64,000 bases of DNA from Hymenobacter setariae (GTDB lineage: Bacteria; Bacteroidota; Bacteroidia; Cytophagales; Hymenobacteraceae), in assembly GCF_007713685.1 (NCBI RefSeq), contig NZ_VMRJ01000001.1, forward strand, positions 1,222,129 through 1,286,128, given 5' to 3'. A program made the position numbers and the translations under genes. Shown here piece by piece: positions 43,306 through 52,199 of the stretch (its first letter is position 1; each line of letters starts with the position of its first letter). Below the pieces are notes generated by a model. The model did no database searches. It was not told the origin of the DNA and saw only the letters and a list, made by a program, of their open reading frames with translations.

Positions 43306-43477
43306 GGCAGTATAGCGAGGCACAACCAGCTTATTGTGCGGATTTTATAGTCCGCAATTACGCACGCCTAAACGCGAACTACAAAGTCCGCGCAACGGTG
43401 CACTATATACCAGTATTAAAGCTGCTTTCGGCAACCTAGGGCGCCTAGGTGCTAATCACCCTCCTCTTCTATTTCCT
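43306..43477 (+). other. Leader between BtaA-like and kinase genes
   Basis: Contains the small hairpin TGCGGATTTTATAGTCCGCA (43336-43355) and two CCTAGG hexamers a few bases apart (near 43437 and 43444). No coding capacity that I can support. Confidence 0.4.
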
Positions 43478-44605
43478 ATGAATTCGGACTTTCTGCAAGC
43501 GCTGCTGCGCCAGCATTCTCCTACCCAGGCGGCCGAAGTGCGGGCGGTGCGCCCCCGGCCACTCGATAGCTCCACCAGCATTTTGTCCAGCCTCACGGCC
43601 GGGCGCACAGCGCAGCCCATCGGCCTGTTTGGGCTGGAGGCCGAGCTACGCGAGGCCGGCCAGCCTTGGCGCACCGAGCGCCTGGTGCTCAAGGCCAAGC
43701 CCCACGCCCGCGCCATTTGCCAGATGATTACGGGCCTGGCCCAGGCTTGCGGCGGGGCGGTGGCCGAGGTGTACCCGGCCTTCGAGTACCTCACCGGCTT
43801 CGGTGCCACGCACTGGCGCGAGCTGGCCGTGTATGCCACCCCGGCCGCCGCCCTGCTGCCCCGCGTGTGGGCCACCCACGCCGACCCTGCCACCGATACC
43901 TACCTCGTGGTGCTGGAAGACCTCAGCGAGCGCGAGCTGCTGAACTCAGTGCTCGCCCCCGCCCACTGGACCGATGCCCACCTGCGGGCGGCCCTGCGCC
44001 AGCTCGCCGCCTGGCACGCGCACCACCTCGTGCCCAATGGCGCCGCAGCGCCCGAGGCCGCGCCGGCCACCTGGCCTCAGCTTGCCCCGCTCTGGGAAGC
44101 GCTGCTAGACCACGCCGGGCGGCACTTTCCAGACCAGTATTCGGCGGCGCGGCGGCAGCAGCTAAGCCAGGCCATTCGGGCAGTACCGAGCAACTGGGCC
44201 ACCCTAGGCACCCTGCCCAAAACACTTATTCACAACGACCTGAATCCGCGCAATACCTGCTTCAGGCCCGGCGCCGATGGCCAGCCCCAACTGGTGGCCT
44301 ACGACTGGGAACTGGCCACCTACCACCTGCCGCAGTACGATGCAGTGGAGCTACTGTGCTTTGTGCTCGGGCCCGACCGCTACCACCTCCGCGCCGAGTA
44401 CCTAGACTACTACCGCCAACAGCTGCACGCCTGTACCGGCTGCTTCGCCGACGCGGCTGCCTTTGCGGAAGGTACCCGCCTGGCTACCCTAGAGTTTGGC
44501 TTGCACCGCCTAGGGCTCTATCTACTACCGCATGCGCTCAGCCCCTACCCATTTTTGCCGCGGGTGATAGAAAGCTTTTTCGCGGCAATGGCGGGTGATT
44601 GTTAA
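43478..44605 (+). CDS. Aminoglycoside/choline kinase-like phosphotransferase
   Basis: 375 residues from ATG 43478. The catalytic loop is LIHNDLNPRNTCF (Asp and Asn of the HxDxxxxN pattern), and the metal-binding site is VAYDWELATYHLPQYD. An N-lobe lysine is present in ERLVLKAKPHA. APH/choline-kinase fold enzymes phosphorylate small hydroxyl-bearing molecules. Within this cluster a phospho-lipid headgroup or intermediate is conceivable. Third gene of the plus-strand operon. Confidence 0.82.
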   Translation: MNSDFLQALLRQHSPTQAAEVRAVRPRPLDSSTSILSSLTAGRTAQPIGLFGLEAELREAGQPWRTERLVLKAKPHARAICQMITGLAQACGGAVAEVYPAFEYLTGFGATHWRELAVYATPAAALLPRVWATHADPATDTYLVVLEDLSERELLNSVLAPAHWTDAHLRAALRQLAAWHAHHLVPNGAAAPEAAPATWPQLAPLWEALLDHAGRHFPDQYSAARRQQLSQAIRAVPSNWATLGTLPKTLIHNDLNPRNTCFRPGADGQPQLVAYDWELATYHLPQYDAVELLCFVLGPDRYHLRAEYLDYYRQQLHACTGCFADAAAFAEGTRLATLEFGLHRLGLYLLPHALSPYPFLPRVIESFFAAMAGDC

Positions 44606-44631
44606 TTGTTAGTGCTTAGCAGTTAGTCGCC

Positions 44632-44722
44632 TGTCATTGCGAGCGTAGCGAAGCAATCGCACCTGGATGAGACCACCTAGGTTCCGTCTTGATGCGATTG
44701 CTTCGCTACGCTCGCAATGACA
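44632..44722. repeat. Perfect 30-bp palindrome, TGTCATTGCGAG family
   Basis: TGTCATTGCGAGCGTAGCGA continuing to AAGCAATCGCA is exactly inverted; the loop is 31 bases and contains a CCTAGG. It sits between the convergent halves of the 40.5-49.5 kb cluster and may terminate both. A second family member lies at 58985-59080. Confidence 0.9.
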
Positions 44723-44750
44723 AATATGGTTAAACGATACTAACTAAGCG

Positions 44751-45821
44751 CTATACCAATTCCTGCTCAAACAGTGCATAGTAAGTCACCTCAGTAGGTA
44801 AGTTTTTGATAAATCGTAGCGCGCGGTTGCCGGTGCGCATGAGGCAGAAAATTACGTCGTCGTAGTGGGCGCGAAACTCTTGCATGGCGTAGGCGGCCAG
44901 TAGCGCTTGCAGGCCCTGGCCCTGGTAGTCGGGGTGCACGCCTACTGTTTTGGCCAGTAGGGTGCGGGTAGTGAGGCGCGGGTAGTCGCGGGTATATACG
45001 GGGTGCTCGCTAGTAGCCCGGCCCAGCGAGTGGTAGTTGGGCTGGCACAGGCTGAGGGCCGCCAGCCGCCCGCTCGGCCGGTGCCGAAATAGCACCGAGG
45101 CGTGCGGGCACAGCCCCTCGGCATACGCGTGGTTGTAGAGCACTCGAAACTGCGCCTTGCTCACGGCCCGGTAGGCCGGGTTTTGGCTGAAAATCTGCTG
45201 AATAAGCTCAAAAATCTCATCTTCCAGCTCATCCCAAACTGGCGGCGTGAGGGGAATAAACTCGAACGGCAGCTGGTGCAATTGCTCTTGCACCGAGCGC
45301 TGCTGCTCGTACACCAGCGGCACGTCTTGGGCCAGCAAGTGGTGGCTTTCAAAAGTTAGTGCCTTCCGAAATCCTAGCTCTTCGAGCAGGCCGGGGTAGT
45401 AGGGTGGGTTTACGGGCTCGCGGTTGAACTGCCGCCACGAGGGCACCGCCCCCAGCCGGAGCCGGTAGCGAAAGTAGGTGCTAAAGTGCAGCGGACCCTG
45501 CACTACCTTAAACCCTCGCTCGGCGGCATCGCTATAGAGCTGCTCGAAAGCTACTTGGTTGAGGAGCAGCGCCCCCGACGTTTCCCAAAACCCGAAATAA
45601 GCGACCTCGCCCCCGGCTTTCGGAAACAGGCCTGCGAGGCGCATATTCCAGTGGTCGGTGTAAAAAATGATGTCGTAGGTGGCAGCCAGCTGGGCACAAA
45701 GCTCGGCGGCAGACTCATCGTCGGGCGCGTAGCCCAAACCGGCATAAGGCTGCCGGCCCACGGCATCGAAGCTCGCGGGCAGCTCACCGGCGTAGGGCAA
45801 GCGGTCTAAAAAAACGGACAT
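44751..45821 (-). CDS. GNAT-family acyltransferase
   Basis: 356 residues from ATG 45821. The acetyl-CoA binding segment TVGVHPDYQGQGLQALLAAY is in the C-terminal third; the N-terminal part (TYDIIFYTDHWNMRLAGLF, GPLHFSTYFRYRLRLGAVPS) resembles the first half of double-GNAT proteins of unknown function. It probably acylates an amine or hydroxyl of the cluster's product. It lies last in the minus-strand half, about 190 bases after the PEP-synthase-like gene. Confidence 0.82.
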   Translation of the reverse strand: MSVFLDRLPYAGELPASFDAVGRQPYAGLGYAPDDESAAELCAQLAATYDIIFYTDHWNMRLAGLFPKAGGEVAYFGFWETSGALLLNQVAFEQLYSDAAERGFKVVQGPLHFSTYFRYRLRLGAVPSWRQFNREPVNPPYYPGLLEELGFRKALTFESHHLLAQDVPLVYEQQRSVQEQLHQLPFEFIPLTPPVWDELEDEIFELIQQIFSQNPAYRAVSKAQFRVLYNHAYAEGLCPHASVLFRHRPSGRLAALSLCQPNYHSLGRATSEHPVYTRDYPRLTTRTLLAKTVGVHPDYQGQGLQALLAAYAMQEFRAHYDDVIFCLMRTGNRALRFIKNLPTEVTYYALFEQELV

Positions 45822-46012
45822 AGGAAGGCTAGGAGCGTAGTTTTCAAAAGCGGAAGGAAGGCAGAGCAGCAATAGCCGCCGGCTGGGGTCTCCAATCGGC
45901 GGCTACATAGTAATTATAATTATCAGGGGCAAGGCACCCCCAGCGCCAGCCAGTGGCGCCGGAGTTGCCCTAAAAGTAGTAGCGATATACGCATATTAGG
46001 TTTCAAAGATTG

Positions 46013-48670
46013 TTAGTTGGTTATTTCGACCTCGCCGCTGCGCCCGTCGAGGCGCACGTGCTGCCCGCTGCGCAGGCGCTGCGTGAGCCCAGGCACGTTG
46101 ATAATGGTAGGAATACCAAGCTCCCGTAGAAGAATGACAGAGTGCGACAGCGCCGAACCGCGCTCAATGAGCACCGCCCGGCACCCCGGAAACAGCGCCG
46201 CCCAGCCGGGGTCGGTGCGCAGGGCAGCCACCACGCGCCCGCGCACAGCCCCTAGGTCGGCCTGCGCGGGGTCGGTGATAACGACAACCTCGCCACTCAC
46301 CTGGCCCGGGTAGCAGCCGGTACCGCGCAAAGCGCCATCGGCAGGTGCGACAGTAGGCGCGGCCGGGCGGCTGGGCACCACCAGCCGGCCCGCTGGCGCC
46401 GGGGCCGCCCGATAACCCGCAAACTCGGCCTGGCGCGCCGCCGCTAGTGCAGCCCACTGCGCCCCTCCGGCCTGGGCGGCGGTGGCCAACTCAGTTTCGG
46501 TGAGCCAAAAGACATCGAGCGGCGCAGCTAGGGTGCCCGCGGAGGCCAGGAGCTGCCCTAGGGCCCGGTAAGCAGCCCGGTACATGCCAAAGAGGCGGGT
46601 GCGCTCGAGGCGCAAGGCTTCGCGGCGAGCCACGGCCTGGCGTAGCGTGGTTAGGCTGGCGCGCACCTGCCGGGCTTGCCACCAGCCCCGGCCCTTGAGT
46701 CGCGCCGTGAGCTCAGCGGCCGCCTGGGCGGGCAGCGTTCCTGCAGCAGCAGGCGCGGCCGGCGGCGCCAGATACGCCACTAGGTACTGGTAGAAAAGCG
46801 CCTCGCTGGTGCGCATGGTTTCGGTTTCGAGCTTGAGCTCGCCCATGGTGCGGTCGCCGTAGCGGGCCACGTAGTGCTGCACCCGTTGGTGAAAAGCCGG
46901 GGCCAGCTGCGCTACTTGAGCGGGCAATTCGGGGCCGGGCTGCTCGAGCAGTGGCAGCAGCGCCGGAAATTCTTGCCAGGCCAGCGCGCCCAGCTCGCGT
47001 AGGGCAAGGGCGGGCAAGAGGCTAGCCAGGGGCTCGGCCTCCGCGCCGGGTTCGGCTGGGCTACCGGCTAGGTAACGGCTCAAAAACTCTTCGGGGTCAG
47101 CCACGCCCAGCCGCGACAGGTGGCGGGTGGCCGCGCCGTGGGCCATCATCACCCGAAAGTCGTTGATGATGGGCGTGGTCCAGCGCGTGAGTAAAGCTTG
47201 GTTGAGGTGCTCGATTTCGCCCAGCAGCTCGGCCGCGCCCAGGGCTGCCAGCGGCAGCTGATAGAAGCGTTGGTACTCGGCCTCGAAGCGCGTTTGGAAT
47301 GCTCGCGCCCGTTGTGGCAAGCGCGCAAACTTGCCCAGCAGGCGCCCTAGGGTCAATGCCAAGCGGGGCAGCAGGGCTAGGCGCTGGCGTAGCGTTTTGC
47401 GCTGGCCGTGCACAAAATCGACGGGTTCGAGCACACCCATCATGCGCTCCATATCGGCCTTGCTCTGGCGAAAATTGGGCAGCAGCAACAGGCCCCGGTA
47501 CCAGTTATTTAAGTTGTAGTAGATGCGCCCTTGCTGCAAGGCCAGGAGGTTGGTGATAACCGGCTCGTGGGCCGCCACGGTGGCGGCGGGCAAGCCCAGC
47601 GCGTGCATGGTTTGGCGGTACACGGTGGCGTAGGCGCGTTGCGCAAAGCTGAAAGTGAGCGGCGTCGTCACGCCGCAGTAGCTTTCCTGAATATTGGCGT
47701 TGTCGTACACCACTACCTCAGGCACGGGCTGGGTGATTGGGCGGGCTTGCACCAGCCAGAGTCGGCCCGCTTGGTCCTGGGCAAACTCTATGTCCTGCGG
47801 GCCACCTAGGGCCGCTTCAAGGCGCTGGCCGAGGTGATAGAGTTCGGCCAGGGTTATGGGGGTGAGTAGCGCGGCTGGCGTAGACCCCACCTCCACCCCC
47901 TCCCCTCCGGAAGAGAGGAGCTTTTCGCAAGAGGACGGTTGAGTAGTCTGGCTCCTCGCCACCGGAGGGGAGGGGTCGGGGGTGAGGTCGGCGTGCACCT
48001 GGGCTACCAGTTGCCCGTCGGCTTTGCCTAAGTAATACTCTTCTGGCACCAGCTGCCCATTTACCAGCCCTTCGCCTAGGCCCGCTACGGCGTGAATGGC
48101 CATTTCCTGTGGGTATTCGGGGAAGGTGGTGAAGAGCACGCCCGCCGCCCGCGCCGCCACTTGGCGCTGCACCACCACGGCCGGGCGAGCAGCTAAGGAT
48201 AACCCGCGCTGGCGGCGGTAGTCTAAGGCCCGGTCGGAATAGGCACTGGCAGCCACCTGCGCCACAGCCGCAAGCAGTGCTGGCCAGCTGCTCACGTGCA
48301 GCACGCTGTCCATCAGCCCCGGAAAGGCGGCTGCGGCGCCATCCTCATCGGCCACTGAGGAGCGCACGGCTACTGGCTGTCCATCGCCAAAGCCCCAATC
48401 GGCTAACAAGGCCTTCAGTGCGGCTTGGGTAGCGGCCGGCACTTCAAAGCTACCTAGGCGTGCCCGGCGCTCGGCCAAGCCGGCCACAGTGGTGGGCAGA
48501 CCTGCCAGCACCGGCTCGAATAAGGCAGTGGGTAACACCGCAAACCCAGGCACGGGCGCACCCAATGCCTGTAGCCGCAGCAAGCCGGCACCCTTGCCTC
48601 CTAGGTGCGCGGCAGGCGCAGCTAGGAGCCGCGCACCGGGCACAAACAATTGATTATCTACCAAAGCCAT
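46013..48670 (-). CDS. PEP-synthase/rifampicin-phosphotransferase-like enzyme
   Basis: 885 residues. ATP-grasp domain first (GGKGAGLLRLQALGAPVPGF, AVRSSVADEDGAAAAFPGLMD, LVQARPITQPVPEV); the swivelling His domain is last (RGSALSHSVILLRELGIP, His ~843). The PEP-binding TIM barrel of true PEP synthase is absent, the same layout as rifampicin phosphotransferase, so it probably phosphorylates a bound small molecule using the beta phosphate of ATP. Residues ~228-261 are LTPDPSPPVARS... and are encoded by a 100-bp palindromic repeat (47889-47988). It overlaps the UbiA gene by 17 bases and is probably translationally coupled to it. Confidence 0.85.
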   Translation of the reverse strand: MALVDNQLFVPGARLLAAPAAHLGGKGAGLLRLQALGAPVPGFAVLPTALFEPVLAGLPTTVAGLAERRARLGSFEVPAATQAALKALLADWGFGDGQPVAVRSSVADEDGAAAAFPGLMDSVLHVSSWPALLAAVAQVAASAYSDRALDYRRQRGLSLAARPAVVVQRQVAARAAGVLFTTFPEYPQEMAIHAVAGLGEGLVNGQLVPEEYYLGKADGQLVAQVHADLTPDPSPPVARSQTTQPSSCEKLLSSGGEGVEVGSTPAALLTPITLAELYHLGQRLEAALGGPQDIEFAQDQAGRLWLVQARPITQPVPEVVVYDNANIQESYCGVTTPLTFSFAQRAYATVYRQTMHALGLPAATVAAHEPVITNLLALQQGRIYYNLNNWYRGLLLLPNFRQSKADMERMMGVLEPVDFVHGQRKTLRQRLALLPRLALTLGRLLGKFARLPQRARAFQTRFEAEYQRFYQLPLAALGAAELLGEIEHLNQALLTRWTTPIINDFRVMMAHGAATRHLSRLGVADPEEFLSRYLAGSPAEPGAEAEPLASLLPALALRELGALAWQEFPALLPLLEQPGPELPAQVAQLAPAFHQRVQHYVARYGDRTMGELKLETETMRTSEALFYQYLVAYLAPPAAPAAAGTLPAQAAAELTARLKGRGWWQARQVRASLTTLRQAVARREALRLERTRLFGMYRAAYRALGQLLASAGTLAAPLDVFWLTETELATAAQAGGAQWAALAAARQAEFAGYRAAPAPAGRLVVPSRPAAPTVAPADGALRGTGCYPGQVSGEVVVITDPAQADLGAVRGRVVAALRTDPGWAALFPGCRAVLIERGSALSHSVILLRELGIPTIINVPGLTQRLRSGQHVRLDGRSGEVEITN
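47889..47988. repeat. Palindromic repeat inserted in frame in the PEP-synthase-like gene
   Basis: The arms ACCTCCACCCCCTCCCCTCC... and ...GGAGGGGAGGGGTCGGGGG, plus GAGGAGC/GCTCCTC inside, are inverted. The translated text LTPDPSPP...GGEG is the known signature of a dispersed bacterial repeat that is often read through. 100 bases here replace nothing recognisable, and the length keeps the frame open. Confidence 0.8.
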
Positions 48671-49571
48671 ACGCTTCGGCCAGCACGGCCAGGTAAGAGG
48701 TGAGCATAACGAGCGATACTACTTTTTCGGCCTGGCGCAGGCGCGCCTCGTGGGGGTGGCGGGCCGCCGTGCTGTACAGGGCCAGCCCCGAGGCCAGCAG
48801 CAGCCAAAGCACAGCGTAGCCCCCCCAGCGGGCGTGCAGCCCGCGCAGCAGCAGGGCCTGCACGGCACCACCAGCCAGCACTACCACTACCGTGAGCGAC
48901 AAGGCCGGCCCATAGCCCAAGGTCCGCGAATACGAATCGACGCCCGCCCGCTCGGCGGCCGGGGCGTGCAGCTTGCGCGCCAGTTCGAAGCTGAAGCCAC
49001 CCAGCAGGCTCAGCAGCAAGAGCAGCGGCAAGTATTCGCCACCTAGGGCTTGCCGCGGCGCATAGGCCGAGAACAGCCACAGCACTACCAGCGGCATGAT
49101 AAACATGTGCGACAAGGCGTAGGCCACCAGCCGCTTGCGCAGCCACTCGCCCACCCCAAACTCTGCCCGCATCAGCAAGCTATAGCCAAGGGCTACGGTC
49201 CACAGCAGCAGGGTAGCCTTCCCTTGCGCGGCCGACCAGCCTAGCTCTAGCAGGGCGCCGGCCCAGGCCAGGCGGCGCAGCTGCGGCAGCGTCACGCGGC
49301 CGGTTTGCAGCACGCGGTGCGGGTGGGTAAGGGCATCCTGGGCAAAGTCTTTTTCCTCATCAAACACCCGCAGGCGGAAGAAAAACGACACAGTAGCCAA
49401 CGCGCCCAGGGCTGCCCAGGCTAGCCCGGCAGTGGGCACGAGGGAGTTCTGGTAGACGGCGCTGGCCCAGGTTGCCACGCCCCGCACGGTGCAAAATAGC
49501 ACGACAAATAGCCCTATGTTGACGGGGGCGAACCGCTCTTGCAGATAGGCCCCTAGGTTGCGAAACTTCAT
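48654..49571 (-). CDS. UbiA-family membrane prenyltransferase, divergent
   Basis: 305 residues with eight or nine membrane spans. The first Asp-rich motif is LRVFDEEKDFAQD (residues 67-79) followed by HPHRVLQTGRVT, a variant of NDxxDxxxD...HPxRPxxxG. A second motif region lies near residue 200 (ERAGVDSYSRTLGYGPALS). It heads the minus-strand operon and overlaps the next gene by 17 bases. UbiA enzymes transfer prenyl groups to aromatic or polar acceptors; which one is used here is unknown. Confidence 0.78.
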   Translation of the reverse strand: MKFRNLGAYLQERFAPVNIGLFVVLFCTVRGVATWASAVYQNSLVPTAGLAWAALGALATVSFFFRLRVFDEEKDFAQDALTHPHRVLQTGRVTLPQLRRLAWAGALLELGWSAAQGKATLLLWTVALGYSLLMRAEFGVGEWLRKRLVAYALSHMFIMPLVVLWLFSAYAPRQALGGEYLPLLLLLSLLGGFSFELARKLHAPAAERAGVDSYSRTLGYGPALSLTVVVVLAGGAVQALLLRGLHARWGGYAVLWLLLASGLALYSTAARHPHEARLRQAEKVVSLVMLTSYLAVLAEAYGFGR

Positions 49572-49749
49572 GGGCCGAAGTAACAGCGCTGGTACCCGGC
49601 AAAAACGGCAATTTGCGCGCTAAGGGGATTTTACTTCTTCCTTTGCTTCGATTGCTACCAGCTCACTTACAAGCAGCTACCTAGGGCGCTATTAGACTTT
49701 AGCGCTACCATCTAAGCGGGCACTACCCTACCCTAAACCACGCTGCCCC

Positions 49750-49995
49750 TTACTTAAAATCTGGCAGGCGCACCAGGGCTAGGTAGTCGCTGAGGCCGCT
49801 GGGCTGCTCAAACACGTGGATGAAGAGAATGGCTTCTTCGCCCGCGCTACGCCACACCTCGGCGTAGAAGTTTTCGACCGCATACAGGCTCAGGCGGAAG
49901 CTGTCTTCGGTGCGTTCGGCTAGGGCGTGGCCGTGCTGAGCCAGGTGCTCGGCTTGGCGGCGTTGATGTAATGTTTTGAAAGTGGCGCAGGTCAT
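49750..49995 (-). CDS. Small uncharacterised protein, 81 residues
   Basis: Starts at ATG 49995 (MTCATFKTLHQRRQAEHLA). An N-terminal helix is followed by four strands (SFRLSLYAVENFYAEVWRS, AILFIHVFEQPSGLSDYLAL). It is soluble and has no family that I recognise. A longer frame up to 50055 is open but lacks homology-like features. It is divergent from the transporter gene, with about 58 bases between the starts. Confidence 0.6.
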   Translation of the reverse strand: MTCATFKTLHQRRQAEHLAQHGHALAERTEDSFRLSLYAVENFYAEVWRSAGEEAILFIHVFEQPSGLSDYLALVRLPDFK

Positions 49996-50053
49996 GGCTT
50001 GGTATCCCGAAGTTACGACAGGGCGCCAAAACCGCGGGGCTACCTTCGCGGCC

Positions 50054-51403
50054 ATGAATTCAATGCGCTTTCCGCACCCGCTGGTGCTACTTACTGCTTT
50101 TATTTTGCTCGCCGCGGCGCTCAGCTACGTGCTGCCCGCCGGCGAGTTTGTGCGCCGCCTCGACCCCGCCACCCAGCGCCAGGTAGTGGTGCCGGGCTCT
50201 TACCACCGGGTACCTCCCACCCCCGTTTCGCCCCTCAACATGCTGGTGAGCCTACCTAGGGGCTTGGTCGATGCGGGCTCAGTAGTGTTTCTGATTTTTT
50301 TGGCCGGTGGGGCCTTCACGGTAGTCGACCAAACGGGAGCCTTGCGTTATGGTGTCGATAGCCTGCTGCACCGCGCTCAGGGACGCGAGGCGGTGCTCAT
50401 TCCGCTAGTATCGCTGCTCTTTGCCATTATGGGCGCACTAGAGAATATGGGCGAGGAAATAATCGCCCTAGTGCCCGTGCTGCTTGTGCTGATGCGGCGG
50501 CTTGGCTACCCGAGCATTGTGGCGGTGGCGGCCAGCCTGGGGGCGGCCGTGGTGGGCGCGGCCTTCAGCCCGCTCAATCCCTTTCAGGTAGTTATTGCCC
50601 AAAAGCTGGCGCAGTTGCCGCCATTTTCGGGCTGGGCCTACCGGGTGGTGTTCCTAGTTATTGCCCTAGGTATCTGGATAGTGGGCACCATGCGCTACGC
50701 CCGCCGCCACCGCGTGGCGCCCGATACTACCTCCCCCACCGCCACCGAGGAGGCCACCACGCACCGCGGCCAGCCAGGATTAGTGCTGTTGCTTCTGCTA
50801 GTGGCGTTCAGCGTATTTGGCTACGGCGTGGTAAGCCTAGGCTGGGACTTTGACCAGATGTCGGCGTTGTTTTTTGTGCTGGGCGTGGGCGCGGGGCTGG
50901 TGGGTGGCCTAGGCCTCACGGGCACTGCTGAGGGCTTTGTGGCGGGCTTCCGCGACGTGGCTTTTTCGGGTATTCTTATCGGGTTTGCGCGGGCCATTTT
51001 TGTGGTGCTCGAGCAGGGCCATGTGGTCGATACCATTGTGCAGGGGCTGGCTGCACCGCTGGCCCACCTGCCGGTGGCACTGGCGGCCCTAGGTATGCTG
51101 GTAGTGCACACGGCGCTGCACCTGCCGGTGCCCAGCGTGAGCGGCCAAGCCGTGCTCACCATGCCACTATTGGTGCCACTCTCCGACCTCATCGGGCTCT
51201 CGCGCCAGGTCACGGTGCTAGCCTACCAATACGCTGCCGGCCTCGGCGACCTCGTAACGCCCACCAACGGCGGCCTCATGGCCATGCTCGCCGCCTGCGG
51301 CGTGCGCTACGACCAGTGGCTGCGCTTTGCAGGCAAGCTATATGGGCTGCTGCTGGCCCTAGGCGCCGTGGCCGTAGTGCTAGGCATAGCGTTCCATATT
51401 TAA
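50054..51403 (+). CDS. YfcC-family transporter (C4-dicarboxylate carrier superfamily)
   Basis: 449 residues, about twelve membrane spans. Characteristic segments: VLPAGEFVRRLDP, FLIFLAGGAFTVVDQTGAL, MGALENMGEEIIALVPVL, the discontinuous-helix region AFSPLNPFQVVIAQKLA, and the second hairpin AGLGDLVTPTNGGLMAML. YfcC proteins are related to DcuC and AbgT carriers; the substrate is uncertain (amino acid, short-chain fatty acid or dicarboxylate). ATG 50054 or 50063 both fit. Confidence 0.88.
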   Translation: MNSMRFPHPLVLLTAFILLAAALSYVLPAGEFVRRLDPATQRQVVVPGSYHRVPPTPVSPLNMLVSLPRGLVDAGSVVFLIFLAGGAFTVVDQTGALRYGVDSLLHRAQGREAVLIPLVSLLFAIMGALENMGEEIIALVPVLLVLMRRLGYPSIVAVAASLGAAVVGAAFSPLNPFQVVIAQKLAQLPPFSGWAYRVVFLVIALGIWIVGTMRYARRHRVAPDTTSPTATEEATTHRGQPGLVLLLLLVAFSVFGYGVVSLGWDFDQMSALFFVLGVGAGLVGGLGLTGTAEGFVAGFRDVAFSGILIGFARAIFVVLEQGHVVDTIVQGLAAPLAHLPVALAALGMLVVHTALHLPVPSVSGQAVLTMPLLVPLSDLIGLSRQVTVLAYQYAAGLGDLVTPTNGGLMAMLAACGVRYDQWLRFAGKLYGLLLALGAVAVVLGIAFHI

Positions 51404-51410
51404 TTATCAG

Positions 51411-51462
51411 TGGTCAATGGTTAGTTGTTAATGGCTGAACATTAACAACTAACCATTGACCA
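51411..51462. terminator. Perfect 23-bp inverted repeat between convergent genes
   Basis: TGGTCAATGGTTAGTTGTTA plus ATG is exactly inverted around a 6-base loop. It fills the 59 bases between the transporter stop and the stop of the gene at 51463. Similar GTTAGTTGTTAATG words occur degenerate near 44604 and in the repeat at 60493-60611. Confidence 0.75.
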
Positions 51463-51879
51463 TCAATCATCTACCCTACGCAGTGCTTCGCCGTCGAACA
51501 CTTGTGGCAGCTTGCGCTTGCGCTCCACAATTTGGAAGGTAGCGCGGTCCAGGCTTTCGCTCCAGAAAATATCTGACACCAAACCACGGTGTGCGGGCTG
51601 ACCGGCGGCAGGCTTTACTTCTTCCACGAGGTCGCCAAAGCCGAAGGGTGGCTTGTTATAGATTTCCTTGAACAACTCGCCGCGCACCAAGAATTGCTGC
51701 TCGTCGTAGCGCAGCGTTATCCACTCGCTGTCGTCGTCGAGGTCGCTCACTTTCTCAAATACCTTGCCCACTGGCTGCAGCCACTCAAAGGAGCGCCGGT
51801 TGGCGGGGTGCAAGTAACTATAGCCGTAGTCGGGTGACCAGGCATACAAACCAAAAACAATGGGACGCGGACGGGGCAT
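51463..51879 (-). CDS. Uncharacterised protein, possibly DUF6960
   Basis: 138 residues from ATG 51879. Begins PRPRPIVFGLYAWSPDYGYS followed by YLHPANRRSFEWLQPVGKVF, then mixed strands and helices with ITLRYDEQQFLVRGELFKEI. The opening (glycine-aromatic repeat followed by HPxN) resembles a small family annotated DUF6960, which I recall but cannot confirm. Soluble, no signal peptide. Confidence 0.55.
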   Translation of the reverse strand: MPRPRPIVFGLYAWSPDYGYSYLHPANRRSFEWLQPVGKVFEKVSDLDDDSEWITLRYDEQQFLVRGELFKEIYNKPPFGFGDLVEEVKPAAGQPAHRGLVSDIFWSESLDRATFQIVERKRKLPQVFDGEALRRVDD

Positions 51880-52199
51880 AACTCGCAACTAAAAAAATCG
51901 GGAACCTAGGGAGTAGGTCAAACCCCAAAACTGCTGTTCCGGTTGCCTGCGGCCCCAAAAACGCACCGCTGGCCCTGCCCAAAGCAGCGTGTGGGCTTAC
52001 GGCTGTGGCTATTGTTTTAGCATACCTAGGCCTCAACCGCCACCGTGCTTTGGCTCACCGCACACGCTAGTAGCGGCCAAGCCAGCTACTGCCGAGGCTT
52101 CCGGATTATATCCTAACAAGATTAGTTTGCGTATAAGGTGGACTTTAACTGGCCGCGCCAGGTGGCTCCATAGGGGGGCCAGCGGTGCGGCTTTTTTTT
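51880..52199 (+). other. Intergenic region with leader of the branching-enzyme gene
   Basis: 320 bases without a gene. Toward the 3' end there is an AT-rich stretch (about 52105-52150: GATTAGTTTGCGTATAAGG) that could hold a promoter, followed by the terminator-like hairpin of 52152-52199. Confidence 0.5.
52152..52199 (+). promoter_or_regulatory. Terminator-like hairpin and T8 run directly before the ATG
   Basis: Outer stem GCCGCGCC/GGTGCGGC (one G-U pair), inner stem TGGCTCC/GGGGCCA (one G-U pair), a small internal loop, then eight T (52192-52199) and ATG at 52200. No plus-strand gene upstream needs this terminator, because the previous plus-strand gene ends 750 bases before and has its own. 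It is thus a candidate attenuator in the mRNA leader. Confidence 0.6.

Noticed and set aside
43666..44598. 310-residue plus-strand ORF
   Set aside because: Shadow of the APH-like kinase gene, rich in Arg and Pro without domain features.
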